DNA of 64,000 bases, taken from the NCBI RefSeq assembly GCF_003993795.1, contig NZ_RWKV01000009.1, positions 1-64,000 of the forward strand, in the 5' to 3' direction. Position 1 is the first letter of the stretch. The number at the start of each line of letters is the position of its first letter. Position numbers and translations under genes: made by a program. The notes under the pieces are model-generated. The model searched no databases. It saw nothing but the letters and a program-made list of their open reading frames with translations, and was not told where the DNA came from. Origin of the DNA: Aquabacter cavernae. Its GTDB lineage: Bacteria > Pseudomonadota > Alphaproteobacteria > Rhizobiales > Xanthobacteraceae. Shown here piece by piece: positions 36,521 to 49,017 of the stretch.

Positions 36521-39500
36521 ATGGCAAACAAGATGCTTATCGATGCCACCCACCCGGAGGAGACCCGGGTGGTGGTCGTGCGCGGCAGCCGCGTCGAAGA
36601 ATTCGATTATGAGGCTGCGTCCCGCAAGCAGTTGCGGGGCAACATCTATCTCGCGAAGGTGACGCGCGTGGAGCCTTCGCTCCAGGCGGCCTTCGTGGAA
36701 TATGGCGGCAACCGCCACGGCTTCCTCGCCTTCAGCGAGATCCATCCCGACTATTACCAGATCCCGGTCGCCGACCGCCTCGCGCTGCTCGAGGAGGAGG
36801 AGCGCGCCGCGCGTCAGGCTGACGAGGAAGACGAGCGCCGCGAGCGCCGTCGGTCCCGCCCCCGCCGCGCGCGCCGGGATGAGACCGTCTCCGGCACCGC
36901 CGACGAGGACGAGGACACCGACGCCTCCGGCAATGTGGAGGAAGTGGACGACGACGACGTTGTCGAGACCATCGAGGACGGCCAGATTTCCGGCGGCCAC
37001 GATGAGGACGACGACGAGGATGATCACGGCGAGAACCGTCACGCTCAGGATCATCACGCCGAGGCGCCCGAGGCGGAAACGCCCCATATCGCCGAGGAAA
37101 TGTTCGGCGCGCCGGTCGAGGCGGACGAGCCCGTAGCCGACGAGTTGCCCGCGCCCCTGCAGCAGGCGGCCGAGCCCGAGGCCGAGATCGTCCAGGACGC
37201 CGCCCAGTTTGAGCAGGCGCCCCAGGCCGAACAGGATCCCGCGCCCGTATTCGCCGCCGAGGACGTTTCGGCGGACGCCGACGCGGCCGCCCCGGAATAT
37301 GCCGACGCCCAGCCTTCGGCCGAAGCGGACGAAGACGCGGACGACGAAGACGAGGACGGCGAGGACGAAGGCGTGGAGCAGATGGGCTCCGCCGACGCGC
37401 TCGAAGAGGTCCCCGTCCGCGCGCCCCAGCGCCGGGCCCGCACCTACAAGATCCAGGAAGTGATCCGCCGCCGTCAGGTGATGCTGGTCCAGGTGGTCAA
37501 GGAAGAGCGCGGCAACAAGGGTGCGGCGCTCACCACCTATCTCTCCCTGGCGGGCCGTTATTCGGTCCTCATGCCCAACACCGCGCGCGGCGGCGGCATC
37601 TCCCGCAAGATCACCAATGCGGTGGACCGCAAGCGCCTGAAGGAAGTGGTGCAGGACCTGGAGGTGCCCGATGGCATGGGCATCATCCTGCGCACCGCCG
37701 GTGCCAACCGCACCAAGGTCGAGATCAAGCGCGACTTCGAATATCTGCTGCGCCTGTGGGAGACCGTGCGCGAGCTGACGCTGCGCTCCGCGGCGCCGAA
37801 CCTCGTCTATGAGGAAGGCTCGCTGATCAAGCGCGCCATCCGCGACCTCTACAACAAGGACATCGACGACATTCACGTGGCCGGCGAGGAAGGCTTCCGC
37901 GAAGCGCGGGACTTCATGCGCATGCTCATGCCGAGCCACACGAAGAACGTTATCTCCTATGGCGACACCCAGCCGATCTTCGCCAAATACGGGGTCGAAG
38001 CGCAGCTCGACGCCATGTTCTCTCCCGTCGTCCAGCTGAAGAGCGGCGGCTACATCGTCATCAATCCCACCGAGGCCCTGGTCTCCATCGACGTGAATTC
38101 CGGCCGCGCCACGCGCGAGCATCACATCGAGGACACCGCGCTCAAGACGAACATGGAAGCCTCCGAGGAGATCGCCCGGCAGTTGCGCCTGCGCGATCTC
38201 GCGGGCCTGATCGTCATCGACTTCATCGACATGGAGGAGAAGCGCAACAACCGCTCGGTTGAGCGCAAGCTCAAGGATTGCCTGAAGAACGACCGCGCCC
38301 GCATCCAGGTGGGCCGCATCTCCCATTTCGGCCTCATGGAGATGTCCCGCCAGCGCATCCGCACGGGCGTGCTGGAAAGCTCCATCGAGGTGTGCCCCAC
38401 CTGCGGCGGAACCGGCCATGTGCGCTCCGCGTCCTCGGTGGCGCTCCAGCTCCTGCGTGCGCTGGAGGAGCAGCTCGTGCGCTCTACCACCCACAATCTC
38501 GTCGCCCGCACCCGCAGCGAAGTGGCGCTCTATGTGCTGAACCACAAGCGCGCCCATCTGCGTGAGCTGGAGGAGCGCTTCTCCGTCACCCTCGTGGTGA
38601 GCGCCGACGATCGCGTCACGGGCCACCAGCCCTTCATCATCGAGAAGGGCGACCCCGCTGCCCCCGCCCCGGCCGCGCCCCGGCCGACTCGCGTTGTGCA
38701 GCCCGATTCCATCCTGCCGGACGAGGAGTTCGAGGAGGAAGAGGAAGAGACCGCCGAGGAGAGCGCCGAGGCGGAAGAGACCGAGGAGCGCGCCGAGCGC
38801 GGCGAGGACGGAAACGGCCGCCGCAAGCGTCGTCGCCGCCGGCGGCGCAATGGCGAGCGGGACGGTGAGCGCGAGGGCGAGCCCCGCGAGCCCCGCGCCG
38901 AAGGTGAAGCCGAGGGCGACGAGGATGCCGCCGGCGAAGGCGAGACCGAAGGCGAAGAGGGCGAGGACGACGAGCGCGCCGACGCCCGCAACGCTGACGG
39001 CGAGCGCCGTCGCCGCCGCCGTGGCCGCCGTGGCGGTCGCCGCAATCGCCGTGAGGGCGAGGAGGGCGAAGGCACGGACGGTGCCGAGGCCGCCGAGGGC
39101 GAGGACGAGGACAATGCCGGCACCGATGCGCCGCAGGCTGAGGGCCACCCGGCCGAGGCTGCTTCGGACGACGCCCCCGCGCCCGCCGAAATCGCCTTGC
39201 CGGAACCCGTGGAAGCCCCGGCCCTCGCTCCTGTGAGCATCCCGGCCGAAGCCCCCGCACCGGAAGCCGCGCCCGTGGAGGAGGCTCCCGCCCCCGCCGC
39301 GGAGAAGTCCACCCGCCGCCGGTCCACGGTGCGCGAGAAGGCCCCGTCCGTCAGCGTCGCCTCCCCGGCTGCCGTGAGCGGCGAGGAGACCGCCTCGGTC
39401 CCCGTCTCCGATGCCGACATGCCGGTTTCGGCGGTGGAGCCGGAAGCGGCCGTCGTGGACCAGGCTCCGCCTGCCACCGAGAGCGCGCCGGAACCGGCAG

Positions 39501-39568
39501 TGGATCCGTCCCTGCCGCCCGAGAAGGCCCGCACCGGCTGGTGGCAGCGCAAGCTGTTCGGCGGCTGA
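36521..39568 (+). CDS. rne: Ribonuclease E
   Basis: The protein has 1015 residues. The N-terminus (KMLIDATHPEETRVVVVRGSRVEEFDYE) leads into the S1 domain, which is split by an acidic insert of about 200 residues (roughly 95-310), a feature of alphaproteobacterial RNase E. The catalytic core (KEVVQDLEVPDGMGIILRTAGANRTK and SIDVNSGRATREHHIEDTALKTN) and the zinc-link CPTCGG near residue 626 follow. The C-terminal part is disordered, with Arg-rich blocks alternating with acidic repeats, ending GWWQRKLFGG. It begins mRNA decay and processes rRNA. Confidence 0.96.
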   Translation: MANKMLIDATHPEETRVVVVRGSRVEEFDYEAASRKQLRGNIYLAKVTRVEPSLQAAFVEYGGNRHGFLAFSEIHPDYYQIPVADRLALLEEEERAARQADEEDERRERRRSRPRRARRDETVSGTADEDEDTDASGNVEEVDDDDVVETIEDGQISGGHDEDDDEDDHGENRHAQDHHAEAPEAETPHIAEEMFGAPVEADEPVADELPAPLQQAAEPEAEIVQDAAQFEQAPQAEQDPAPVFAAEDVSADADAAAPEYADAQPSAEADEDADDEDEDGEDEGVEQMGSADALEEVPVRAPQRRARTYKIQEVIRRRQVMLVQVVKEERGNKGAALTTYLSLAGRYSVLMPNTARGGGISRKITNAVDRKRLKEVVQDLEVPDGMGIILRTAGANRTKVEIKRDFEYLLRLWETVRELTLRSAAPNLVYEEGSLIKRAIRDLYNKDIDDIHVAGEEGFREARDFMRMLMPSHTKNVISYGDTQPIFAKYGVEAQLDAMFSPVVQLKSGGYIVINPTEALVSIDVNSGRATREHHIEDTALKTNMEASEEIARQLRLRDLAGLIVIDFIDMEEKRNNRSVERKLKDCLKNDRARIQVGRISHFGLMEMSRQRIRTGVLESSIEVCPTCGGTGHVRSASSVALQLLRALEEQLVRSTTHNLVARTRSEVALYVLNHKRAHLRELEERFSVTLVVSADDRVTGHQPFIIEKGDPAAPAPAAPRPTRVVQPDSILPDEEFEEEEEETAEESAEAEETEERAERGEDGNGRRKRRRRRRRNGERDGEREGEPREPRAEGEAEGDEDAAGEGETEGEEGEDDERADARNADGERRRRRRGRRGGRRNRREGEEGEGTDGAEAAEGEDEDNAGTDAPQAEGHPAEAASDDAPAPAEIALPEPVEAPALAPVSIPAEAPAPEAAPVEEAPAPAAEKSTRRRSTVREKAPSVSVASPAAVSGEETASVPVSDADMPVSAVEPEAAVVDQAPPATESAPEPAVDPSLPPEKARTGWWQRKLFGG

Positions 39569-39596
39569 GCCTTCGCTCCGCACGCCCCTGATCAAG

Positions 39597-39628
39597 AACG
39601 CCCCCGCATTCGCGTGCGGGGGCGTTTT
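39597..39628 (+). terminator. Intrinsic terminator of rne
   Basis: AACGCCCCCGCA (39597-39608) and TGCGGGGGCGTT (39615-39626) pair perfectly around TTCGCG and are followed by TTTT. Confidence 0.9.
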
Positions 39629-39682
39629 CGTATCCGGGCGGCGGAGAGGATCGGCTTCGCCGACGATTCATCCGGCTGAAGA

Positions 39683-39711
39683 TTGACTTCGCCCCTGGGC
39701 GCTCCTTTAGT
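39683..39711 (+). promoter_or_regulatory. Candidate sigma-70-type promoter ahead of the cobalamin riboswitch
   Basis: TTGACT (39683-39688) and TTTAGT (39706-39711) are separated by 17 bp. The start site would fall just at the first riboswitch helix. The -35 is good; the -10 is weak. Confidence 0.5.
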
Positions 39712-39714
39712 GGC

Positions 39715-39920
39715 GCCGAGCGAAGGTTTTCCCCGGCGTGCCGGGGAATGAAAAGGGAATGCGGTGCGGCATGCCATGGAGAATGGCGCGCCAAAGCCGC
39801 GGCTGCCCCCGCAACTGTCGGCGGTGAGTCTCGACCGATAACGCCACTGGACGCCGCCTCCGCGCGGTTCCGGGAAGGCGGTGCGAGATGATGACCCGCG
39901 AGCCAGGAGACCTGCCATCG
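39715..39920 (+). ncRNA. Cobalamin riboswitch
   Basis: The conserved blocks are in order. GGTTTTCCCCGG...CCGGGGAATGAAAAGGGAA lies near 39725-39760, then GCGGTGCGG, CCCCCGCAACTGT near 39808-39821, GCCACTGG near 39843-39850, GGGAAGGCGGTGCGA near 39870-39885, and the B12 box AGCCAGGAGACCTGCC at 39901-39916. This is an adenosylcobalamin-type aptamer. The downstream sequence up to the GTG at 40006 holds GC-rich pairing that could hide the ribosome site, fitting repression when B12 is present. It controls the DUF1636-cobW-cobN-cobGHIJ run. Confidence 0.95.
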
Positions 39921-40005
39921 CCTCGACCGCGCGCCGGGCGGGGTGCCTTGGCAATGCGGAGCAGCGCGGATATCGCCGCGCGGCCGGCACCCTGAAAGAG
40001 CATTC

Positions 40006-40434
40006 GTGGAGACCTGCGCCTCCGCATCGCCCGTCGAGGACCCGGCACCGGACGAACCGTCCGCCGCGCGCGTCACCCTGTTCGTCTGCCGGACCTGCCG
40101 CACACCCGGCGCGGACCCCGCCGTGCCGCCGGACGGCGAAGGGCTCACGGCAGCCGTGCTCGCCGCCCCTTCGGTATCGGACGTGGCGGTGCGCGCCGTG
40201 CGCTGCCTTGCCAATTGCAAGCGCGGCCTCTCCGCAGCCATGGTGCGAGCCGGCGGCTGGACCTATGTGTTCGGCGACCTTCGCCCCGACAGCGGGCCGG
40301 ACCTGATGGCCGGCGCCGCCTTGTTCGCCGCCGCGCCGGACGGGCTCATGCCCTGGCGTGGCCGGCCCGATTGCCTCAAGCGCGGCATGATCGCCCGCGT
40401 GCCTCCCCTCTCCTTCCACGAGGACAGCCAATGA
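40006..40434 (+). CDS. DUF1636 small metal-binding/ferredoxin-like protein
   Basis: The protein has 142 residues. It has a Cys pair in FVCRTCRTPG and a second in VRCLANCKRGLSAAM, followed by GGWTYVFGDL, the pattern of the DUF1636 family, which resembles thioredoxin-fold [2Fe-2S] proteins. The start is GTG at 40006 with GAAAGAG upstream. It is the first gene after the cobalamin riboswitch and overlaps cobW by 4 nt. Its role in B12 or cobalt handling is inferred from position. Confidence 0.85.
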   Translation: METCASASPVEDPAPDEPSAARVTLFVCRTCRTPGADPAVPPDGEGLTAAVLAAPSVSDVAVRAVRCLANCKRGLSAAMVRAGGWTYVFGDLRPDSGPDLMAGAALFAAAPDGLMPWRGRPDCLKRGMIARVPPLSFHEDSQ

Positions 40435-41477
40435 CCCGCCTTGCCCGCGTTCCCTGCACCATCGTCACCGGCTTCCTGGGGGCCGGGAAGACCACCCTCA
40501 TCCGCCACCTGCTGGAGAATGCCGGCGGGCGGAAGCTGGCCGTGATCGTCAACGAGTTCGGCGATGTGGGCATCGACGGCGAAATCCTGAAGGGCTGCGG
40601 CATCGAGAGCTGCCCGGAGGAGAATATCGTCGAACTATCCAACGGTTGCCTGTGCTGCACGGTGGCCGATGATTTTGTCCCGGCCCTGGACACCATCCTG
40701 TCCCGCCCGGGCATCGACCATATCCTCATCGAGACCTCGGGCCTCGCTCTGCCCAAGCCGCTGGTCCAGGCCTTCCATTGGCCCGCCATCAAGAGCCGGG
40801 TCACCGTGGACGGCGTGGTGGCCGTGGTGGACGGTCCCGCTTTGGCGCAGGGGCGCGTCGCCGACGACATGGAGGCGCTCGCCGCCCAGCGCGCGGAGGA
40901 CGAGACGCTGGACCATGACGACCCCGTGGAAGAGGTGTTCGAGGACCAGATCGCCTGCGCCGATCTCGTGATCCTCGCCAAGTCCGACCTGCTTGATGAA
41001 GCCGGAGCCGAGATCGCCGCCGCCCGGATCGCCCAGGCTTTGCCCCGCGCCGTCTCGGTGGTGCGCGCGGCGGGCGGCAAGGTGGACCCGGCTGTTCTCC
41101 TGGGCCTCGGCGTGGGCACGGAAGACGAGATCGAGAACCGCAAGACCCATCACGACGACGAACTGGACCATGACCACGACGATTTCGACAGCATCGTCAT
41201 TCCCGTGGCCGAGATCACCGATCCCGCCGCGCTCGCCGCGCGCGTGGAGCAGGCGGCGGCGCAGTCCGGCGTGCTGCGGGTGAAGGGTTTCGCCAGCGTC
41301 GCGGGCAAGCCCATGCGGCTCCTCGTCCAGGGCGTGGGCACCCGCGTCTCGCACCAGTATGATCGGCCCTGGGGCACGGACGAGGCCCGGCGCGGCGCGC
41401 TGGTGGTCATCGGCCTGAAGGGCTTCGACCGGACGGCGGTGGAACAGGCGCTCGCGCCCCTCAGCGCCGCCGCCTGA
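40431..41477 (+). CDS. cobW: CobW-type GTP-dependent metallochaperone
   Basis: The protein has 348 residues of the G3E GTPase family. The P-loop is GFLGAGKT (14-21), the metal-binding CxCC motif is in ELSNGCLCCTV, and a His/Asp-rich stretch (HHDDELDHDHDD) lies in the C-terminal half. It is thought to deliver cobalt for cobalamin synthesis. It overlaps the DUF1636 gene (ATGA) and precedes cobN by 26 nt. Confidence 0.94.
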   Translation: MTRLARVPCTIVTGFLGAGKTTLIRHLLENAGGRKLAVIVNEFGDVGIDGEILKGCGIESCPEENIVELSNGCLCCTVADDFVPALDTILSRPGIDHILIETSGLALPKPLVQAFHWPAIKSRVTVDGVVAVVDGPALAQGRVADDMEALAAQRAEDETLDHDDPVEEVFEDQIACADLVILAKSDLLDEAGAEIAAARIAQALPRAVSVVRAAGGKVDPAVLLGLGVGTEDEIENRKTHHDDELDHDHDDFDSIVIPVAEITDPAALAARVEQAAAQSGVLRVKGFASVAGKPMRLLVQGVGTRVSHQYDRPWGTDEARRGALVVIGLKGFDRTAVEQALAPLSAAA

Positions 41478-41503
41478 GAGGACCTTGAGGAGACGGCGCG
41501 CGC

Positions 41504-44775
<3,272 letters not shown>

Positions 44776-44779
<4 letters not shown>

Positions 44780-46116
44780 CCGCCGCCCGCGCCACACCCC
44801 TCCCCGCGCGACGACGCGGCGCCTGCCCGGCCTTGAGCGCGCCCATGCGAACGGGCGACGGGCTGCTGGTGCGCCTCGTGCCCGCGTCCAGCGCCCTCTC
44901 GCCTGCGGCCCTGGCGGGCCTCGCCCGCGCGGCGGCCAAATGCGGCAACGGCATCCTGGAGGTGACGGCGCGCGGCAGCCTGCAATTGCGCGGCCTCTCC
45001 GACGCCTCCATGGACGCTCTCAACGCCGCCGTGCGGGCGCTGGAAATCGCCCCGCAGGAGGGGCTGTCCATCGCCCTCTCTCCCCTCTCCGGCCTCGACC
45101 GCGCCGAACTGGCGGACGCACGGCCGCTTGCGGAGATGGTGCGCGCGGGCCTCATGGCCTCCGGCTTCGCCGCCCGGCTCGGCCCCAAGGTCTCGGTGGT
45201 GCTGGATGGGGGCGGCAGCATCGACCTCGACGCATTGAAAGCAGACGTACGCCTCGCCGCGCGCGCCGACGGCCTCTGGGAATTGAGCCTCGCGGGTGAT
45301 GCGGCAAGCACGGTGCCGGATGGAACGTTCCGGCCCGAGGACGCGGCGGAGCGCATCCTTACCCATCTGGAGGCCATCGCCCGCCTGGGACAAGCCGCCC
45401 GCATGAGCGATCTCGTCGCCCCCGCGCCCCGAACGGCATCCCGCCCCCCGCGGGCCGATGCCCGGCCGGGCCACCCCATCCCGCTGCGGGACGGGACGAT
45501 GTGCGTGCCGCTCGCCTTGCCGTTCGGCGCGGCGGACAGCGCGGCCATCATCGGCCTCACGCAGGCGGCGGCGGCCCATGGCGTGCGGGACCTGCGGCCC
45601 GCGCCGCCGCGCCTTCTGCTGGCAACGGGCATCTTGCCAGCCGCCCTGGACGCTTTCCTCACCGACGCGGAACAGCTCGGCTTCATCCGCCATGCCGCCG
45701 ATCCGCGCCTGTCGGTGGCCGCCTGTTCCGGCGCGCCGCTCTGCGCGTCCGCCTTCATTCCCGCGCGTTCGCTGGCGCCCCAGGTGGCGCAGAGTCTCGC
45801 GCCGCTGCTGGACGGAAGCGTGAGCGTTCACCTCTCCGGCTGCGCCAAGGGCTGCGCCCATCCCGCCCCCGCCACCCTGACGCTGGTGGGCCACCCGGCC
45901 GGCGCCGACGCGGGGGACATGGATACGGGGGGAATGGACAGCGCCGTCGCCCTTGTGCGACACGGCATTGCGGATGCTTTGCCGGAGCGCATCCTTCCCC
46001 TGCGGCGCCTCGCCGAGGCGCTGGCCCGCATGGCGGAGCAGCGCAAGCCGGGCGAGCGGGGCGCCGAAATCCTGTCCCGCCTCGACCTCGGGGCGCTTGT
46101 GGAGCCGAACGACTGA
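44776..46116 (+). CDS. cobG: Precorrin-3B synthase CobG
   Basis: The protein has 446 residues with the sulfite/nitrite reductase ferredoxin-like fold. The 4Fe-4S cysteines are in AACSGAPLCASAF and HLSGCAKGCAHP. ARGSLQLRGL near residue 70 is the N-terminal substrate motif. It oxidises precorrin-3A to precorrin-3B with oxygen, marking the aerobic pathway. The start is ATG at 44776, overlapping the cobN end by 4 nt. Confidence 0.93.
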
Positions 46117-46766
46117 TGAGCGCCGAGCAGATGGACACAGGCTACGATTATGTCCGCGACGGCACGGCCATCTATGAGCGGTCCTTCGCCATCATCCGCG
46201 CCGAGGCGGACCTGTCGCGCTTCTCCACTGATGAGGCGGACGTGGCCGTGCGCATGGTCCATGCCTGCGGGCTCGTGGAGGCCGCGCGGGACTTCGTGTT
46301 CGGCCCCGGCTTCGTCGCTGCCGCCCGTTCTGCTTTGGCGGCGGGCGCGCCCATAGTGTGCGATGCGCAGATGGTGGCCCACGGCGTGACGCGCGCGCGC
46401 CTTCCCGCCGGGAACGAAGTGATCTGCACCCTGCAGAACCCGGACGTGCCCGCGCTGGCCGCGAAGCTCGGCACCACGCGCTCGGCGGCGGCGCTGGAGC
46501 TGTGGCGCCCGCGCCTGGAGGGCGCGGTGGTCGCCATCGGCAATGCCCCAACCGCCCTGTTTCACCTACTGGAAATGCTGGATGCGGGCGCCCCCCGCCC
46601 CGCCGCCATCCTCGGCATGCCCGTGGGCTTCGTGGGCGCGGCGGAATCCAAGGATGCGCTTGCGGAGAACCCGCGCGGCGTGCCCTTCGCCATCGTGCGG
46701 GGCCGTCTCGGCGGCAGTGCCATCACGGCGGCGGCCCTGAACGCGCTGGCGAGGGCGGGCATATGA
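46116..46766 (+). CDS. cobH: Precorrin-8X methylmutase CobH
   Basis: The protein has 216 residues. Family blocks DGTAIYERSFAIIRAEADLSRF, VRMVHACG, PIVCDAQMVAHGV and VGAAESKDAL are clear. It moves the C-11 methyl to C-12, giving hydrogenobyrinic acid. The start ATG shares its A with the cobG stop codon TGA. It overlaps cobI by 4 nt. Confidence 0.95.
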   Translation: MSAEQMDTGYDYVRDGTAIYERSFAIIRAEADLSRFSTDEADVAVRMVHACGLVEAARDFVFGPGFVAAARSALAAGAPIVCDAQMVAHGVTRARLPAGNEVICTLQNPDVPALAAKLGTTRSAAALELWRPRLEGAVVAIGNAPTALFHLLEMLDAGAPRPAAILGMPVGFVGAAESKDALAENPRGVPFAIVRGRLGGSAITAAALNALARAGI

Positions 46767-47488
46767 GCGGGCGCCTCATCGGCGTGGGCGTGGGGCCGGG
46801 CGATCCCGACCTCATCACCTTCAAGGCGGCCCGCGCCATCGGCGCGGCGGACGTGGTGGCCTATTTCGCCAAGGCGGGCAACAAGAGCCATGCCCGTGCC
46901 ATAGCGAGCGCCCATTTTGCCCCGGCCGCCCGCGAACTGCCTTTGCTCTATCCCGTCACCACGGAAATCCACCGCCACGACCCCGCCTATCAGGCCGCGC
47001 TCACGGGGTTTTACGAAGCCTCCGCCGCCGCCATCGCGGCGGAGCTGGAGGCCGGGCGAACGGTGGCGGTGCTGAGCGAGGGCGACCCGCTCTTCTACGG
47101 CTCCTACATGCACCTGCATGTGCGGCTCGCGCCGCGCTTCCCGGCCGAGGTGATCGCGGGCGTGACGGGCATGTCCGGCTGCTGGTCCATGACGGGCCAG
47201 CCCATCGCCCAGGGCGACGACGTGCTCATGGTGCTGCCGGGCACGCTGGACGAAACCGAACTGACGCGCCGCCTGAAGGAGGCGGACGCGGCCGTGATCA
47301 TGAAGGTGGGCCGCAACCTGCCCAAGATCCGCCGGGCCCTGGCGGCGGCGGGCCGCCTGGAGCGCGCCCATTATGTGGAGCGCGGCACCATGGCGGACTG
47401 CTCCACCGTGCCGCTGGCCACGCGGGCGGACACGCCCGCCCCCTATTTCTCCATCGTCCTCGTGCCGGGCTGGGAGGGCGCGCCGTGA
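46763..47488 (+). CDS. cobI: Precorrin-2 C20-methyltransferase CobI
   Basis: The protein has 241 residues of the SAM-dependent corrin methylase class III. It starts GRLIGVGVGPGDPDLITFKAARAI and contains VAVLSEGDPLFYGSYMHL, typical of CobI. It methylates C-20 of precorrin-2. It overlaps its neighbours on both sides by 4 nt. Confidence 0.94.
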   Translation: MSGRLIGVGVGPGDPDLITFKAARAIGAADVVAYFAKAGNKSHARAIASAHFAPAARELPLLYPVTTEIHRHDPAYQAALTGFYEASAAAIAAELEAGRTVAVLSEGDPLFYGSYMHLHVRLAPRFPAEVIAGVTGMSGCWSMTGQPIAQGDDVLMVLPGTLDETELTRRLKEADAAVIMKVGRNLPKIRRALAAAGRLERAHYVERGTMADCSTVPLATRADTPAPYFSIVLVPGWEGAP

Positions 47489-48237
47489 GCGGGCGCCTGT
47501 TCGTCGTCGGCCTCGGCCCCGGCGCGCCCGGCCAGATGACGCCGGAGGCGGCGCAGGCCCTGGAAGCGGCGGACGAAGTGTTCGGCTACGGCCCCTATCT
47601 CAACCGGGTGCCCGAGCGCCCAGGCCAGACGCGGCATGCCTCGGACAATCGCGAGGAACTGGGGCGGGCGGGCGCGGCGCTGGAGCAGGCGGCGGCGGGG
47701 GCGCAGGTGGCGCTGGTCTCGGGCGGCGATCCGGGTGTGTTCGCCATGGCCGCGGCGGTGTGCGAGGCCATTGAGGCCGGGCCGCCGGACTGGCGGCGCA
47801 TCGAGGTGACCATGGTGCCGGGCGTCACCGCCATGCTGGCCGTGGCCGCGCGCGTGGGCGCGCCGCTGGGCCACGATTTCTGCGCCCTCAACCTCTCCGA
47901 CAATCTGAAGCCCTGGACGCTGGTGGAGAGCCGCCTGACGGCGGTCGCGCAGGCGGGCTTCGTCATCGCGCTCTACAATCCCGTGAGCCGCGCGCGCCCC
48001 TGGCAATTGGGCGCCGCCTTCGACCTGCTGCGGCAGGTGCTGCCGGGCACCGTGCCCGTGGTGTTCGGCCGGGCGGCCGGGCGGCCGGACGAGCGCATGG
48101 CGATCGTCCCCCTCGCCGAGGCGGAGGGGAGCATGGCGGACATGGCCACCTGCGTCATCGTCGGCTCCACCGCCACCCGCATGGTGGCGCGGGAGGGCCT
48201 GCCGCCGCTGGTCTATTCGCCCCGGAGCGCGGGATGA
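47485..48237 (+). CDS. cobJ: Precorrin-3B C17-methyltransferase CobJ
   Basis: The protein has 250 residues. It starts GRLFVVGLGPGAPGQMTPEA and contains VALVSGGDPGVFAMAA, typical of CobJ/CbiH. It methylates C-17 and drives ring contraction. The start is GTG at 47485, overlapping cobI. Its 3' end overlaps the 3' end of cobK on the other strand by 25 nt. Confidence 0.94.
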   Translation: MSGRLFVVGLGPGAPGQMTPEAAQALEAADEVFGYGPYLNRVPERPGQTRHASDNREELGRAGAALEQAAAGAQVALVSGGDPGVFAMAAAVCEAIEAGPPDWRRIEVTMVPGVTAMLAVAARVGAPLGHDFCALNLSDNLKPWTLVESRLTAVAQAGFVIALYNPVSRARPWQLGAAFDLLRQVLPGTVPVVFGRAAGRPDERMAIVPLAEAEGSMADMATCVIVGSTATRMVAREGLPPLVYSPRSAG

Positions 48238-48971
48238 CGGCGCGCGTCGAGCCACGCCAGCGCGGCCTCGGCGCCTTCGACGGACGCCACGTCGGGAAGC
48301 GCCGGACGGCGCAGCAGCAGCACCTCGATGCCCAGCGCCCGTGCCGCCGCCATCTTCGCATAGGTGGCCGCGCCGCCGCTGTTCTTCGCCACGATCACCT
48401 CGATGCCGTGGCCTGCGAGCAAGGCGTGCTCGTCGGCTTCCGCGAACGGCCCCCGCGCCACCACATAGTCCGCATGGGGCACGTCCAAGGGCGGGATCAC
48501 GGGATCGACGCTGCGCACCAGATAGGCGTGCTGCGGGGCGGCTGCGAAGGCGCGCACCTCGTTGCGGCCGAGGGCGAGGAAGACCCGCCGGGGTGTGTCT
48601 CCCAGCGCCGCGACGGCGCCCGCCACATCCTCCACCTCCCGCCAGTCATCCCCCTCCTGCCGCACCCAAGGCGGGCGGCGCAGGGCGATGAGCGGCACGC
48701 CGGTGGCGGCACAGGCAGCGGCGGCGTTGCGGGAGATGAGCGCCGCATAAGGATGGGTCGCATCCACCACCGCGCCGACGCCCTCGGCCTCCAGATAACG
48801 CGCAAGCCCCTCCGCGCCGCCGAAGCCGCCCACCCGCACGGGCACGGGCTGCGGCACCGGGCTCTCGGTGCGGCCCGCCAGAGACAGGACAATGTCCAGG
48901 TCCGCACGCCCCGCGAGGCGCCCCGCAAGGCGCCGGGCATCGGCGGTGCCGCCCAGAAGGAGCACCCGCAT
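48213..48971 (-). CDS. cobK: Precorrin-6A reductase CobK
   Basis: The protein has 252 residues. It starts RVLLLGGTADARRLAGRL, the NADPH-binding loop, and contains VDATHPYAALISRNAAAACA and IVAKNSGGAATYAK, which are CobK-specific. It reduces precorrin-6A to dihydro form. The ATG at 48971 is used; an in-frame ATG at 49019 would add 16 residues. It is divergent from cobL. Confidence 0.93.
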   Translation of the reverse strand: MRVLLLGGTADARRLAGRLAGRADLDIVLSLAGRTESPVPQPVPVRVGGFGGAEGLARYLEAEGVGAVVDATHPYAALISRNAAAACAATGVPLIALRRPPWVRQEGDDWREVEDVAGAVAALGDTPRRVFLALGRNEVRAFAAAPQHAYLVRSVDPVIPPLDVPHADYVVARGPFAEADEHALLAGHGIEVIVAKNSGGAATYAKMAAARALGIEVLLLRRPALPDVASVEGAEAALAWLDARRHPALRGE

Positions 48972-49017
48972 GGCTGGCGGTGACGGCAGGATGGGATCGG
49001 GCAAGATTGGGGCGGAC

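Noticed and set aside
34472-39595. Open minus-strand frame of 1707 codons
   Set aside because: Only the last 450 codons are real (amiC). The rest is antisense to rne and stays open because of GC-rich codons and charged repeats there.
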